A stretch of DNA of 22,492 bases. Source: a bacterium. GTDB lineage: Bacteria; Patescibacteriota; Microgenomatia; UBA1400; PJMF01. Numbering within the stretch: the first letter of the stretch is position 1; each line of letters begins with the position of its first letter. The stretch covers positions 1 through 22,492 of the forward strand of contig OMIS01000080.1 in assembly GCA_900299155.1 (NCBI GenBank), given 5' to 3'. Under the pieces are notes generated by a model, which was given only the letters and a program-made list of their open reading frames with translations, had not been told where the DNA came from and searched no databases. Shown one piece after another: positions 1 through 7,368 of this stretch. The translations under genes were made by a program, and so were the position numbers.

Positions 1-41
1 ATATATAATCATTCATTAGTTAACTCAATAAGGTTAAATTT

Positions 42-416
42 ATGATAGAAACACAACCAAATCTGCAATTAAGCGACCGTGATTTTGCCGCATATTTAAG
101 ATCATTGAATAATCCTATACTTATTATTCCTATGGCACAGGAATGGTTCAAAAATACTGGGAACTCAATTTCAGAGGGACTAGATACTGTCACAGTTGTG
201 TTAAATACTGCTAAAACATTAGAATTTCAGACTCAACCAGCAGAAAATGCTAATTATAATTTAGATCAAGGAACTTTTGCACAGTACTTAAAGGGTTTAA
301 ATAGCCCTGAACAAAGAGTTAGTACTGGTCTTGAATGGTTCTCAAGAAATAGTATCGGATATGGTAACGCGCTTGATTTAACCACAACCATTTTTAATAA
401 TCTTCCAAAGAACTAA
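42..416 (+). CDS. Small soluble protein made of two tandem ~45-residue repeats, function unknown
   Basis: A 124-residue protein that I do not recognise. It has no signal peptide, membrane segment or cysteine. It consists of two diverged copies of one unit: residues about 10-57 and about 72-121 align around FAxYLxxLNxP, then EWF, then LD followed by T and N near the end. This suggests a duplicated helical repeat; the fold is my inference. The start is supported by AAGG eight bases upstream, and TATAAT at positions 4-9 is a possible -10 element whose -35 lies outside the window. It is convergent with the hepT-like gene. The 92 bases between them hold no convincing terminator. Real gene likely from its clean repeat structure; function open. 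Confidence 0.7.
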   Translation: MIETQPNLQLSDRDFAAYLRSLNNPILIIPMAQEWFKNTGNSISEGLDTVTVVLNTAKTLEFQTQPAENANYNLDQGTFAQYLKGLNSPEQRVSTGLEWFSRNSIGYGNALDLTTTIFNNLPKN

Positions 417-508
417 GCATTTAATTCTTAATTATCGATGGTCGGCCAAACGCACTTTGTTTCGAACCGGTGGTGTATTGGCTGGCAGCGCTACTCAACA
501 TGTACTCA

Positions 509-841
509 TCACTTGATTAGAGTCAACAAAGATTCTTTGAGTACAATGAGGTCTTCATGTATTGTTTTCCACACAATTGCTAAATCTACATCCCAATATT
601 CATGTGCTAAGACATTACGAAAGTCTGAGATCTCTCGCCAGGGAATGCTGGTGTTCTCTTTTTTAAATTCTTCTTCCAAATTTGTAGTTGCCTCACCAAT
701 CACTTCTAGCTGCCGAATAACCGCATCCTGTGTTTTTTGATCCGCTACAAACTGCTCAAAAGAATACCCCGATACATACTGTTCAATACGCTCGATTGAA
801 TCTTTGATATGTAGCAAGAATATACTGGGAGTTTTATCCAT
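509..841 (-). CDS. hepT: HepT-like HEPN-domain ribonuclease toxin (DUF86 family)
   Basis: A 110-residue all-helical protein of the HEPN/DUF86 family, the usual partner of MntA nucleotidyltransferases in type VII toxin-antitoxin pairs. The family signature RxxxxH is visible as RNVLAH at about residues 74-79, followed by the typical EYW. Characterised HepT proteins are RNases acting on tRNA or mRNA and are silenced by AMP transfer from MntA to a tyrosine near this motif; the Tyr of HEYW is the natural candidate here. Its ATG overlaps the end of mntA by 8 bases (ATGGATAA), so the two are translationally coupled, antitoxin first. Family assignment is confident; toxicity is inferred. Confidence 0.9.
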   Translation of the reverse strand: MDKTPSIFLLHIKDSIERIEQYVSGYSFEQFVADQKTQDAVIRQLEVIGEATTNLEEEFKKENTSIPWREISDFRNVLAHEYWDVDLAIVWKTIHEDLIVLKESLLTLIK

Positions 842-1124
842 ATAACTGTTGTAAGTCTTTTTGAATATAAGGTTGTACGTACTTTGACAGTCCAGATTTG
901 GTAATTAAGTCTACTTTTTTATTAAATACTGCTTCAAACCGTTGCTTGGTACGTATAAAAGTAATTAATCCAGGTGTTTCTTTAAACTCAACTAATAAGT
1001 CAACGTCACTGGAGCTACTTGCATTCCCACGAGCCTGAGAGCCAAATAAAGCAAGATAGGTGATACCGGAGTCTTGGCAAATTGCGTTTATCTTTTTTTG
1101 AGCTTTAGTGATGATATTGGTCAT
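834..1124 (-). CDS. mntA: MntA-like minimal nucleotidyltransferase antitoxin
   Basis: A 96-residue minimal nucleotidyltransferase. The catalytic signature is complete: GSQARG at about residues 28-33, followed by SSDVDLLV with the metal-binding DxD pair, and a third acidic residue in KVDLI at about residues 71-75. Members of this family next to HepT AMPylate the HEPN toxin and neutralise it. It is first in a two-gene operon with hepT. No Shine-Dalgarno site precedes the ATG. Instead TGATATACT, an extended -10, ends exactly 7 bases upstream, so the transcript probably starts at or next to the ATG. Confidence 0.9.
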   Translation of the reverse strand: MTNIITKAQKKINAICQDSGITYLALFGSQARGNASSSSDVDLLVEFKETPGLITFIRTKQRFEAVFNKKVDLITKSGLSKYVQPYIQKDLQQLYG

Positions 1125-1131
1125 GAGTTCA

Positions 1132-1137
1132 AGTATA
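1132..1137 (-). promoter_or_regulatory. -10 element (TATACT, extended TGn) of mntA-hepT
   Basis: On the minus strand, TGA-TATACT is followed by 7 bases and then the mntA ATG. No good -35 is seen, but the TGn extension can compensate. The spacing predicts a leaderless mRNA. Confidence 0.55.
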
Positions 1138-1228
1138 TCATATGGGGGGTGTTTGGGATCAGCTCCACTCGTTATGATAATGCCTGGTAAAATTTATTTA
1201 ATGCAGTTATATGTTTTGCTTTCGATTG

Positions 1229-1302
1229 TCGGGGAGACAGGACTCGAACCTGCGACCACCCGCACCCCATGCGGGCATTCTAGCCATCTGAACTACTCCC
1301 CG
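1229..1302 (-). tRNA. tRNA-Pro (anticodon GGG)
   Basis: Read on the minus strand, the acceptor arms CGGGGAG and CTCCCCG pair perfectly, with discriminator A at 1229. The D arm is GTTC/GAAT. The anticodon stem CCCGC/GCGGG encloses the loop ATGGGGT, giving anticodon GGG. The T arm is GCAGG/CCTGT around TTCGAGT. A C1-G72 closing pair is typical of bacterial tRNA-Pro. The 3' CCA is not encoded (CAA follows), so a CCA-adding enzyme is required. Confidence 0.97.
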
Positions 1303-1319
1303 TAGTATTTACATTGCGT

Positions 1320-1325
1320 ATTGTA
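1320..1325 (-). promoter_or_regulatory. Extended -10 (TGT-TACAAT) of the tRNA-Pro gene
   Basis: On the minus strand TGTTACAAT lies 17 bases before the first base of the tRNA, implying a 5' leader of roughly ten bases to be removed by RNase P. No clear -35 hexamer is seen. Confidence 0.5.
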
Positions 1326-1504
1326 ACAATTTCTTTAAAGCTACGCCTGCTGCGTATGATTTCAACTGTTTTTCTCGTATGATACCAGCAGCTATTGTAC
1401 CCTATTTTCCTGTGAGTAAAAGCTGTCATATCAAGTTTTCTACTTGGCTTGTACACTGCAAATAACAAAGATAATATCCACCATTCATCAATATTTTTTG
1501 CGTA

Positions 1505-1533
1505 TTGCCTTCGGTATTCATTTGTACTATAAA
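1505..1533 (+). promoter_or_regulatory. sigma70-type promoter of recA
   Basis: TTGCCT, a 17-base spacer, then TATAAA. The predicted start near 1540 leaves about 92 bases of leader before recA. I looked for a LexA/SOS-type palindrome around it and saw none. The stretch 1303-1504 holds only the divergent tRNA promoter and no gene. Confidence 0.5.
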
Positions 1534-1631
1534 TTTTCCTACAGATTATGTAAGGATCGGGTGACATGATACCTCTCGCGGAACAGTAGTAATAATCTGA
1601 CAGTAACATTCCCGCAAGTACGAAAGGATTT

Positions 1632-2678
1632 ATGGCTAAAGCAGATGCAAAAGCTCCGGTAGTGAACACACAAGGTGACACAAAAAGTGCACGTATGCAG
1701 GCACTTCAGATTGCAATGCAGCAGATTGAAAAAGATCACGGTAAAGGGTCAATCATGACCATGAGTGATTCTGTCAAAAACATGGCCACTATTCCGGTCG
1801 TTCCTTCTGGCTCATTGGCGGTGGATATGGCACTGGGCGTGGGTGGTTTTCCAAAAGGTCGTATTGTGGAAATTTATGGACCTGAAGCATCAGGTAAAAC
1901 CACACTCTGTTTGCACGCTATTTCCAACGTCCAAAAAGAAGGCGGTATTGCTGCATTCATCGACGTTGAACATGCACTTGATCCAGTTCGCGCCAAGAAA
2001 ATTGGCGTTAATTTAGATGATTTGATCATCTCTCAACCAGACTACGGTGAGCAGGCATTAGAAATTGCTGAAACACTGATCCGTTCAGGCGGTGTAGATA
2101 TCATCGTCATTGACTCTGTCGCTGCCTTGGTGCCAAAGTCAGAAATTGAAGGCGAAATGGGAGATGCGCAAATGGGTGTCCAAGCTCGTTTGATGTCTCA
2201 AGCCATGCGAAAACTTACTGCTGCAATCAACAAAACAAAAACACTCGTCATCTTCACCAACCAAATTCGTATGAAGATTGGGGTGATGTTTGGCAGTCCA
2301 GAAACAACTACTGGTGGAAACGCACTCAAGTTCTACGCTTCTCTGCGCCTAGATATTCGTAAGGTGGCCAATATTCAAGAAGGTGAAAATGTCATTGGCA
2401 GTCGCCACCGTGTCCGCGTTAAGAAAAATAAAGTCGCGCCTCCATTCCAAGTAGCTGAGTTTGATATGGACGAAAACGGCATTTCCTTGACCGGTGATAT
2501 CGTCGATATAGGTGCTCAGGAAGATGTTATTGAAAAGAGCGGCAGTTTCTTCAAATATAAAGGTGAAGTACTCGCACAAGGCCGTGAAGCTACCAAACAG
2601 TACCTCGCAGAACACCCAGATTTGATCAAAAAGTTGCAGGCTGAGATCTGGGAGAAGATTCAAGCAAAACGCGCTTAA
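1632..2678 (+). CDS. recA: Recombinase RecA
   Basis: A 348-residue RecA of normal length. RecA forms ATP-dependent filaments on single-stranded DNA, drives strand exchange and, where LexA exists, triggers its cleavage. Visible features are Walker A GPEASGKTT (residues 83-91), Walker B ending VIDSVAALVP, the L1 region around EIEGEMGD, and the L2 DNA-binding loop with FTNQIRMKIGVMFGSPETTT (a Gln-containing NQIR motif). The C-terminal domain ends in a short basic tail rather than the acidic tail of E. coli RecA. The ATG at 1632 is preceded by AAAGGA. It stands alone, with its own promoter upstream and the rny promoter starting 2 bases after its stop codon. Confidence 0.99.
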   Translation: MAKADAKAPVVNTQGDTKSARMQALQIAMQQIEKDHGKGSIMTMSDSVKNMATIPVVPSGSLAVDMALGVGGFPKGRIVEIYGPEASGKTTLCLHAISNVQKEGGIAAFIDVEHALDPVRAKKIGVNLDDLIISQPDYGEQALEIAETLIRSGGVDIIVIDSVAALVPKSEIEGEMGDAQMGVQARLMSQAMRKLTAAINKTKTLVIFTNQIRMKIGVMFGSPETTTGGNALKFYASLRLDIRKVANIQEGENVIGSRHRVRVKKNKVAPPFQVAEFDMDENGISLTGDIVDIGAQEDVIEKSGSFFKYKGEVLAQGREATKQYLAEHPDLIKKLQAEIWEKIQAKRA

Positions 2679-2680
2679 CA

Positions 2681-2709
2681 TTGACGTAGAGTGGCTGAGA
2701 GAGTACAAT
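2681..2709 (+). promoter_or_regulatory. Strong sigma70-type promoter for rny-secG-SBP
   Basis: TTGACG, exactly 17 bases, then TACAAT, beginning two bases after the recA stop. The predicted start near 2716 gives a leader of about 220 nt before rny. Confidence 0.75.
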
Positions 2710-2715
2710 TGGTAC

Positions 2716-2935
2716 AGTGATCTCAAAATACTGAGAGAACCTACAGAATTATAGAAAGTATTATTACTAACAACTTAGATATGACTGGAATCGTACATTT
2801 ATTAACACTAAATCCTAACCGAATTGGTTCAGGTCTGTACTCCGTCTAAACTGGCTTTCCCAGTAGTTTGTTATAGTTTTTTTCTGTAGGCTTCTCCTAA
2901 TCTGAATCTGAGTGAGATCTCAAATAAGGAGTGAT
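2716..2935 (+). promoter_or_regulatory. Long untranslated leader of rny
   Basis: About 220 bases between the predicted start and rny contain no gene. They hold a weak hairpin (ACTGG-CTTTC-CCAGT) followed 12 bases later by seven T residues (near 2878-2884), two near-identical copies of GATCTCAAA separated by about 200 bases, and a CTCCT near 2894 that could pair with the AGGAG ribosome site at about 2928. These could form an attenuator or a ribosome-site-masking structure. The stems are short, so this is suggestive only. Confidence 0.3.
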
Positions 2936-4597
2936 ATGTCATTTTTTAGTAATCTTTCGACCCTATTCGGGGCACAAGTACCAGGAAATGGGAAGGTTGC
3001 AAACCGTCCCCATGTACCCGTTCAGCCACTGAAAACGCCCGCACCAAAGCCACAGCAGGCAAAACCTGCTCCTCAAGTTGTTAAACAACTTCAAGCTGAT
3101 AAGCGCGGCAAACAAGATGTTGTGCCTTCTGCACTAGAGTCTAGCGCGGTAACTACCCCAGCCCAAATTCCTGCAGCCATGATTGATGAACAAGATGTAG
3201 TTCGCGAATCTCGAGCCAAAGCTCGTGAGATCGTCGTGGAAGCCAAGGCAGAAGCACTGGCCATTCGTAGTAAAGCAGAACAAGAAACTCGTGAGCTTTC
3301 TCGTCAGCTGGATGAACAACAACGCAAACTCGAGTTCAAACTCGATAAGTTAGATGAACGCTTGAGCCAAATGGATCAAAAAGAAGCCAATCTTGATCAA
3401 GAAAGAAACCGCATTGAAGATCTCAAGAAAATGCTGAGCAAGCAAAAAGATGATTTACTCAAAAAACTTGAGGATGTTTCTGGCTTAACTCGTGATGAAG
3501 CTCGACAGCAATTGATGGATCAATTAGATAAGACGCTCACTCGTGAAAAAGCTCGTCTCGTCAAACAAAAAGAAGAAGAGGCAGTGGCTGAAGCTGAAGA
3601 GAAAGTCAAAGATATCTTAATTGATTCTATGAAACATGGCGCAACTGATTATGTGCCAGAGTACACTGTTTCAGTGGTCAGTCTGCCATCAGAAGATGCC
3701 AAGGGTAAAATCATTGGTAAATCTGGCCGTAACATCAATGCATTTGAACGTGCTACTGGGGTGGACGTTGATCTTGATATGTCCCCTACTGAGGTACGTC
3801 TTTCCTGTTTTGATCCAGTGCGCCGTGAGATCGCTCGAATTTCTTTGGAGCGTTTAGTAAAAGACGGCCGTATCCAACCTTCACGCATTGAAGAAGTCGT
3901 GGCACGGGTGAAAACAGAAATTGATAAGATCACATTTGAGGCTGGGAAAGCGCTCTGTCATGAAGTTGGCATCTATAACTTACCAGTTGATCTGATGAAG
4001 ATGATCGGCAAATTTAAGTATCGCTTCTCGTATGGACAAAACTTAATTGCTCACACTTTAGAGGAAACTCGAATTGGTATGAAGCTGGCCAGTGAACTTA
4101 AGATTGACGTGAACACCGTTAAGCTTGGCTGTTTACTCCATGATATTGGAAAAGTTTCCGAGGAAGCAGAAGGTAGTCACGTGGAACTGGGTATTAAGAT
4201 TGCCAAACGCTTCAATATGCCACAAGCAGTTGTAGACTGTATTGCACAGCACCATGAAGATGAAGCATTCTCAGGTCCAGAGCAGATGGTTGTCTACATC
4301 GCTGACGCAATTTCAGGTGCTCGCCCTGGTGCTCGCTATGAAAACTACGATGAGTATGTGAAACGTTTGCAACAACTTGAAGAGATTGCAACCAAATACC
4401 AAGAAGTGGATCACGCGTATGCAATCCAAGCTGGTCGTGAAGTCCGTGTCTTACTTAAGCCTCAGCAATCTAAAGATGATGATGTACACGTCTTAAGTCT
4501 TAAAATTCGTGATGAGATCAAGAATACCATGACTTATCCAGGTACTGTGACAGTCACCGTTATTCGTGAAACGAGAAACCAAGAAGTAGCTAACTAA
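2936..4597 (+). CDS. rny: Ribonuclease Y, without an obvious N-terminal membrane anchor
   Basis: RNase Y is the endoribonuclease that starts mRNA decay in many bacteria lacking RNase E. From this start the protein has 553 residues. In order: a Pro/Gln/Ala-rich segment (about 1-80), a long charged coiled coil (about 85-230), a KH RNA-binding domain with GKSG at 261-264, and an HD phosphohydrolase domain (His373, HD at 402-403 in LLHDIGK, HH at 439-440). The canonical N-terminal transmembrane helix is missing; only the weak segment MSFFSNLSTLFG is hydrophobic. I chose ATG 2936 because AAGGAG lies 6 bases upstream; an in-frame GTG at 2912 lacks one. It is followed 9 bases later by secG. Confidence 0.96.
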   Translation: MSFFSNLSTLFGAQVPGNGKVANRPHVPVQPLKTPAPKPQQAKPAPQVVKQLQADKRGKQDVVPSALESSAVTTPAQIPAAMIDEQDVVRESRAKAREIVVEAKAEALAIRSKAEQETRELSRQLDEQQRKLEFKLDKLDERLSQMDQKEANLDQERNRIEDLKKMLSKQKDDLLKKLEDVSGLTRDEARQQLMDQLDKTLTREKARLVKQKEEEAVAEAEEKVKDILIDSMKHGATDYVPEYTVSVVSLPSEDAKGKIIGKSGRNINAFERATGVDVDLDMSPTEVRLSCFDPVRREIARISLERLVKDGRIQPSRIEEVVARVKTEIDKITFEAGKALCHEVGIYNLPVDLMKMIGKFKYRFSYGQNLIAHTLEETRIGMKLASELKIDVNTVKLGCLLHDIGKVSEEAEGSHVELGIKIAKRFNMPQAVVDCIAQHHEDEAFSGPEQMVVYIADAISGARPGARYENYDEYVKRLQQLEEIATKYQEVDHAYAIQAGREVRVLLKPQQSKDDDVHVLSLKIRDEIKNTMTYPGTVTVTVIRETRNQEVAN

Positions 4598-4606
4598 GGG
4601 AGTAGT

Positions 4607-4825
4607 ATGTTTACGACACTGTTGATTATCCAAATTATCCTTTCAGTTTTCTTAGTTGTTTGCATCTTACTGCAAGCTCAAGGCGCTGGACTGGGAGCAG
4701 CTTGGGGTGGTGGCGGTGAGACCTACCATACACGACGTGGCATTGAAAAAGTTGTATTTATCGGTAGTATCATCGGTTTAGCATTATTTGCCATTAACTC
4801 AATCATCCTCCTAGTGATATCATAA
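4607..4825 (+). CDS. secG: Preprotein translocase subunit SecG
   Basis: A 72-residue protein of the normal SecG size. Two transmembrane helices (about 4-24 and 48-70) flank the conserved cytoplasmic loop with LLQAQGAGLGAAWGGG, diagnostic for SecG. SecG associates with SecYE and assists SecA-driven export through the plasma membrane. GGGAG lies 5 bases before the ATG. It sits between rny and the solute-binding protein in one operon, 9 bases after rny and 8 bases before the next gene. Sharing a transcript with a gene for an exported protein is sensible but not proof of a functional link. Confidence 0.95.
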   Translation: MFTTLLIIQIILSVFLVVCILLQAQGAGLGAAWGGGGETYHTRRGIEKVVFIGSIIGLALFAINSIILLVIS

Positions 4826-4833
4826 GACTGATC

Positions 4834-6246
4834 ATGAGGAAGTTTTATTGGTACTTCACAGCGTTTTTTAAGAAGCATGGCTTTATTATTGTCACATCGC
4901 TGATTGTGGGTATTATCTTATTTTGGTTTTTGTTACCACCTGCGCTAGACAGATTTGCAGTTAGTGAGCGGCACTATATAGGGTATGTAGGAGATGCCAC
5001 ATTGACCAATCTACCCGACCCAATTAAAAATCAATTGAGCATTGGTTTGACCGTTACCACTGTAGATGGAGATGTACTGCCCGCCCTGGCAGAGCGCTGG
5101 ACCGTAGAACAAGATGGCACAACATACCGATTTTTACTGAAAAAAAATATTCTCTGGCAAGACGGAACGACAGTCACTCCTCAGGATATTCAGTACCAAT
5201 TTCCTGATGTAGAAGCAATTATTACACCAAATGATATCGTTTTTAAGCTACCTTCTCCGTTTGCACCTTTTCCCACTTCAGTTTCACAGCCACTCTTTAA
5301 GCAAGGCACACTCAAAGGCCCCCTCTTCATCACTCGCCCAACAATTTTAGGGATCGGACCGTATAAAATCACTAACTATATCCGCAGTGGGAACCGTTTA
5401 AAGGAGCTGGTAGTGGATGGTGAAGGTGAACGGTATATTTATCGTTTTTACCAGACAGAAGATGACGCAATTATTGCATTTAAGCGCGGTGAAATTGATA
5501 GTTTACCCAATTTATCCCGTGAGTACCAAGTCTACAACTGGCCCAACGTTACAGTAGAAAAAAAACTTAATTTAAATCAATACCTCGCGCTCTTTTTTAA
5601 CACACGTAACCCTAAATTTAGCAAAGGTGTCCGTCAGGCTCTGTCATATGCGCTAGAAAAAAAACAAGGCGAAGAACGCGCTTTGGGACCGATTAGTCCG
5701 CTTTCTTGGGCGTATCTGCCGGGTGGAAAAACCTATGACAAAGACTGGGAACGTGGTTCGGAGCGTTTGCTGAGCGAACCTCCCGCAGAACCATTGAAAA
5801 TTGAAATTATGACCAGTACCTTGTTTGCCAAAGAAGCAGAAGAAATTAAAAGCACTTGGGAAGCATTTGGTCAAAAAGTATCTGAAGATTGTAAAAAAAG
5901 TGGCGCTATTAAAGATAAATCTGTCTGTGAGAATACGAAAATAACCGTGGCTATTAGAATTAATAACTTCCCAGATACTAGCAACTTTGAAACATTACTC
6001 GTGGGTCAACAAATCCCAAGCGACCCAGATCAATATGCACTCTGGCACTCCAATGAGAGCACCAACTTCACTGGATATAAAAACACGCGTATCGACAACT
6101 TACTGGAAAAGGGTCGTCAAACCTATGATCTTCAAGAACGCACCGAAATTTACCAAGAGTTCCAACAATTTTTCTTAGAAGATCCTCCAGCCATTTTCTT
6201 ACGCTACTTGCCAAATTACTCTTTGGAGCGCAAAAACAGGATTTAG
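4834..6246 (+). CDS. Membrane-anchored extracellular solute-binding protein, family 5 (peptide/nickel type)
   Basis: A 470-residue protein of the SBP_bac_5 family, which bind oligopeptides or nickel for ABC importers. A basic N-terminus and one hydrophobic helix (about 15-37) precede the exported domain. There is no lipobox cysteine, so it is probably held by an uncleaved anchor. Family features are the early LPALAERWTV and the following edge strand, IGPYKI near 170-176, and a C-terminal DPDQYALWHS and YKNTRIDNLL. It is slightly shorter than typical members (500-550). No permease or ATPase gene is nearby, so it either pairs with a distant transporter or has another role, such as nutrient scavenging or a chaperone-like function. 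The Shine-Dalgarno site is weak; it follows secG by 8 bases. Confidence 0.85.
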   Translation: MRKFYWYFTAFFKKHGFIIVTSLIVGIILFWFLLPPALDRFAVSERHYIGYVGDATLTNLPDPIKNQLSIGLTVTTVDGDVLPALAERWTVEQDGTTYRFLLKKNILWQDGTTVTPQDIQYQFPDVEAIITPNDIVFKLPSPFAPFPTSVSQPLFKQGTLKGPLFITRPTILGIGPYKITNYIRSGNRLKELVVDGEGERYIYRFYQTEDDAIIAFKRGEIDSLPNLSREYQVYNWPNVTVEKKLNLNQYLALFFNTRNPKFSKGVRQALSYALEKKQGEERALGPISPLSWAYLPGGKTYDKDWERGSERLLSEPPAEPLKIEIMTSTLFAKEAEEIKSTWEAFGQKVSEDCKKSGAIKDKSVCENTKITVAIRINNFPDTSNFETLLVGQQIPSDPDQYALWHSNESTNFTGYKNTRIDNLLEKGRQTYDLQERTEIYQEFQQFFLEDPPAIFLRYLPNYSLERKNRI

Positions 6247-6260
6247 TTCTCAGAGAACTA
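6244..6260. repeat. 17-base palindrome overlapping the stop codon of the solute-binding protein
   Basis: TAGTTCTC-A-GAGAACTA has perfect 8-base arms with a single central base and contains the TAG stop. The arms are too close for a good intrinsic terminator and no T-run follows, so a DNA-binding site is equally possible. Confidence 0.4.
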
Positions 6261-6340
6261 GCTCATATAGTAACCTCAAGCATTAAAAATACGAGCGTGT
6301 TTCATGCAAATGCATATAGTTAAAAAAATGTAGTTTCAAC

Positions 6341-6356
6341 AACTTCTCAAGAAGTT
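6341..6356. repeat. 16-base palindrome at the 3' end of the femAB operon
   Basis: AACTTCT-CA-AGAAGTT has perfect 7-base arms and touches the stop codon of the convergent FemAB gene. On the minus strand a run of seven T residues follows about 12 bases beyond the hairpin, too far for a classic terminator. Together with the palindrome at 6244 it brackets the roughly 100-base convergent gap. Confidence 0.35.
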
Positions 6357-7366
6357 TACAGCCTGCGCATCTTTTTGCGTAACAACTCAAAAAACCACAC
6401 TAACCAATACTGTGGACTCAGAACGATATCATGGGCTGGGAGATATGCCACTTCACTACCCCCAAATCCACGTTTAAATAGTGAAACTCCTGCAAATCTG
6501 TGGGTATGGGCATTTTCTGGGGCCACACCCCAAAAGTTATACCGAACACACCCTCTGGCTCGCGCTTCTTGAATCGCTCGCCACTGTGTGGCATACGCAC
6601 CAGGCATTTTTGCATTAGCTTCTGTGGAAACCCCATAATGGTAGACTGCTTCCCCATTATAGAAAATCACAAACGCCGTGGCCAAGAGCGTATCATTGAG
6701 ATATGAATGAATAAGAGTGACTCGATTATCTGCGGCAAATGCGGCAAATTGTTTTTGCAAAAATTCTTCAGAAAACGGGACAAAGTTGTGGCGCTGTGCC
6801 ACCGCAAGCTGCTCAGTATAAAATGCGTGTAGCTCGTTGAGATCACTAGAAACTCGTGTTGTAATCCCTAGCTTTTGGCTTTTCTTTATCTCGTAGCGTG
6901 TATTTTTGCGCATCTGTGACAACAACGCTTCATCTGACTGAGTCAAATCCAGCTGCAACGTCAAATCTGCAGTTAAATGCATTGGCGCCAGGCGTGCTCC
7001 AAGCTCTTGGAGTAAACTTGGTGTAATCCGTGATTCTAGTTCCTGAGGACGGAAGCGCAAAAACACACAGTGCTGTTCTCGAGCTACTTGTGTAAGTGCT
7101 GCAAAAAATTCTTTGACAAATGCTGTGTCATGCCAGTTCACCAAAGGGCCACCAGAGATAGCCGCATAGGTGCCACGCCGCGCATGCTCAATTACTATCT
7201 CAGCCAACCCCACAGCCTGACCAGATTGCACTTGCAGCCGTAGTACACGCTTGCCGAGCTGTTCATGAAACACTCCCCACTGCCAAGATTGTAAAAAATT
7301 TGCTTCAGGATATGCTTGTACAGCGCGCTCCCAGGTTTGCTTGTCGGTAATTTCTTGCATCTGCAT
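6356..7366 (-). CDS. FemAB-family aminoacyltransferase (peptidoglycan bridge type)
   Basis: A 336-residue protein of the FemA/FemB/FemX family. These use aminoacyl-tRNA to add amino acids to the peptidoglycan stem peptide on lipid II, at the cytoplasmic face of the membrane. Two GNAT-like halves are visible: FLQSWQWGVFHEQLGK near residues 24-39 and LSQMRKNTRYEIKKSQKLG near 153-171, both hallmarks of the family. The second half contains YHYGVSTEANAKMPGAYATQ and YNFWGVAPE. The C-terminus is hydrophobic then basic. ATG 7366 has GGAG 5 bases upstream. It is last in the minus-strand operon, 2 bases after the aminotransferase gene. The substrate cannot be read from sequence. Confidence 0.9.
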   Translation of the reverse strand: MQMQEITDKQTWERAVQAYPEANFLQSWQWGVFHEQLGKRVLRLQVQSGQAVGLAEIVIEHARRGTYAAISGGPLVNWHDTAFVKEFFAALTQVAREQHCVFLRFRPQELESRITPSLLQELGARLAPMHLTADLTLQLDLTQSDEALLSQMRKNTRYEIKKSQKLGITTRVSSDLNELHAFYTEQLAVAQRHNFVPFSEEFLQKQFAAFAADNRVTLIHSYLNDTLLATAFVIFYNGEAVYHYGVSTEANAKMPGAYATQWRAIQEARARGCVRYNFWGVAPENAHTHRFAGVSLFKRGFGGSEVAYLPAHDIVLSPQYWLVWFFELLRKKMRRL

Positions 7367-7368
7367 AG

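Noticed and set aside
438..740. 100-residue plus-strand frame opposite hepT
   Set aside because: It is the antisense shadow of the clearly homologous HEPN gene and has Ser/Cys-rich, non-protein-like composition.
1540..1631. SOS/LexA box before recA
   Set aside because: No GAAC-N4-GTTC or CTG-N10-CAG type palindrome of convincing quality is present.
6244..6356. Bidirectional intrinsic terminator between the convergent genes
   Set aside because: Both palindromes have 1-2 base centres and no adjoining T-run, so I list them as repeats only.
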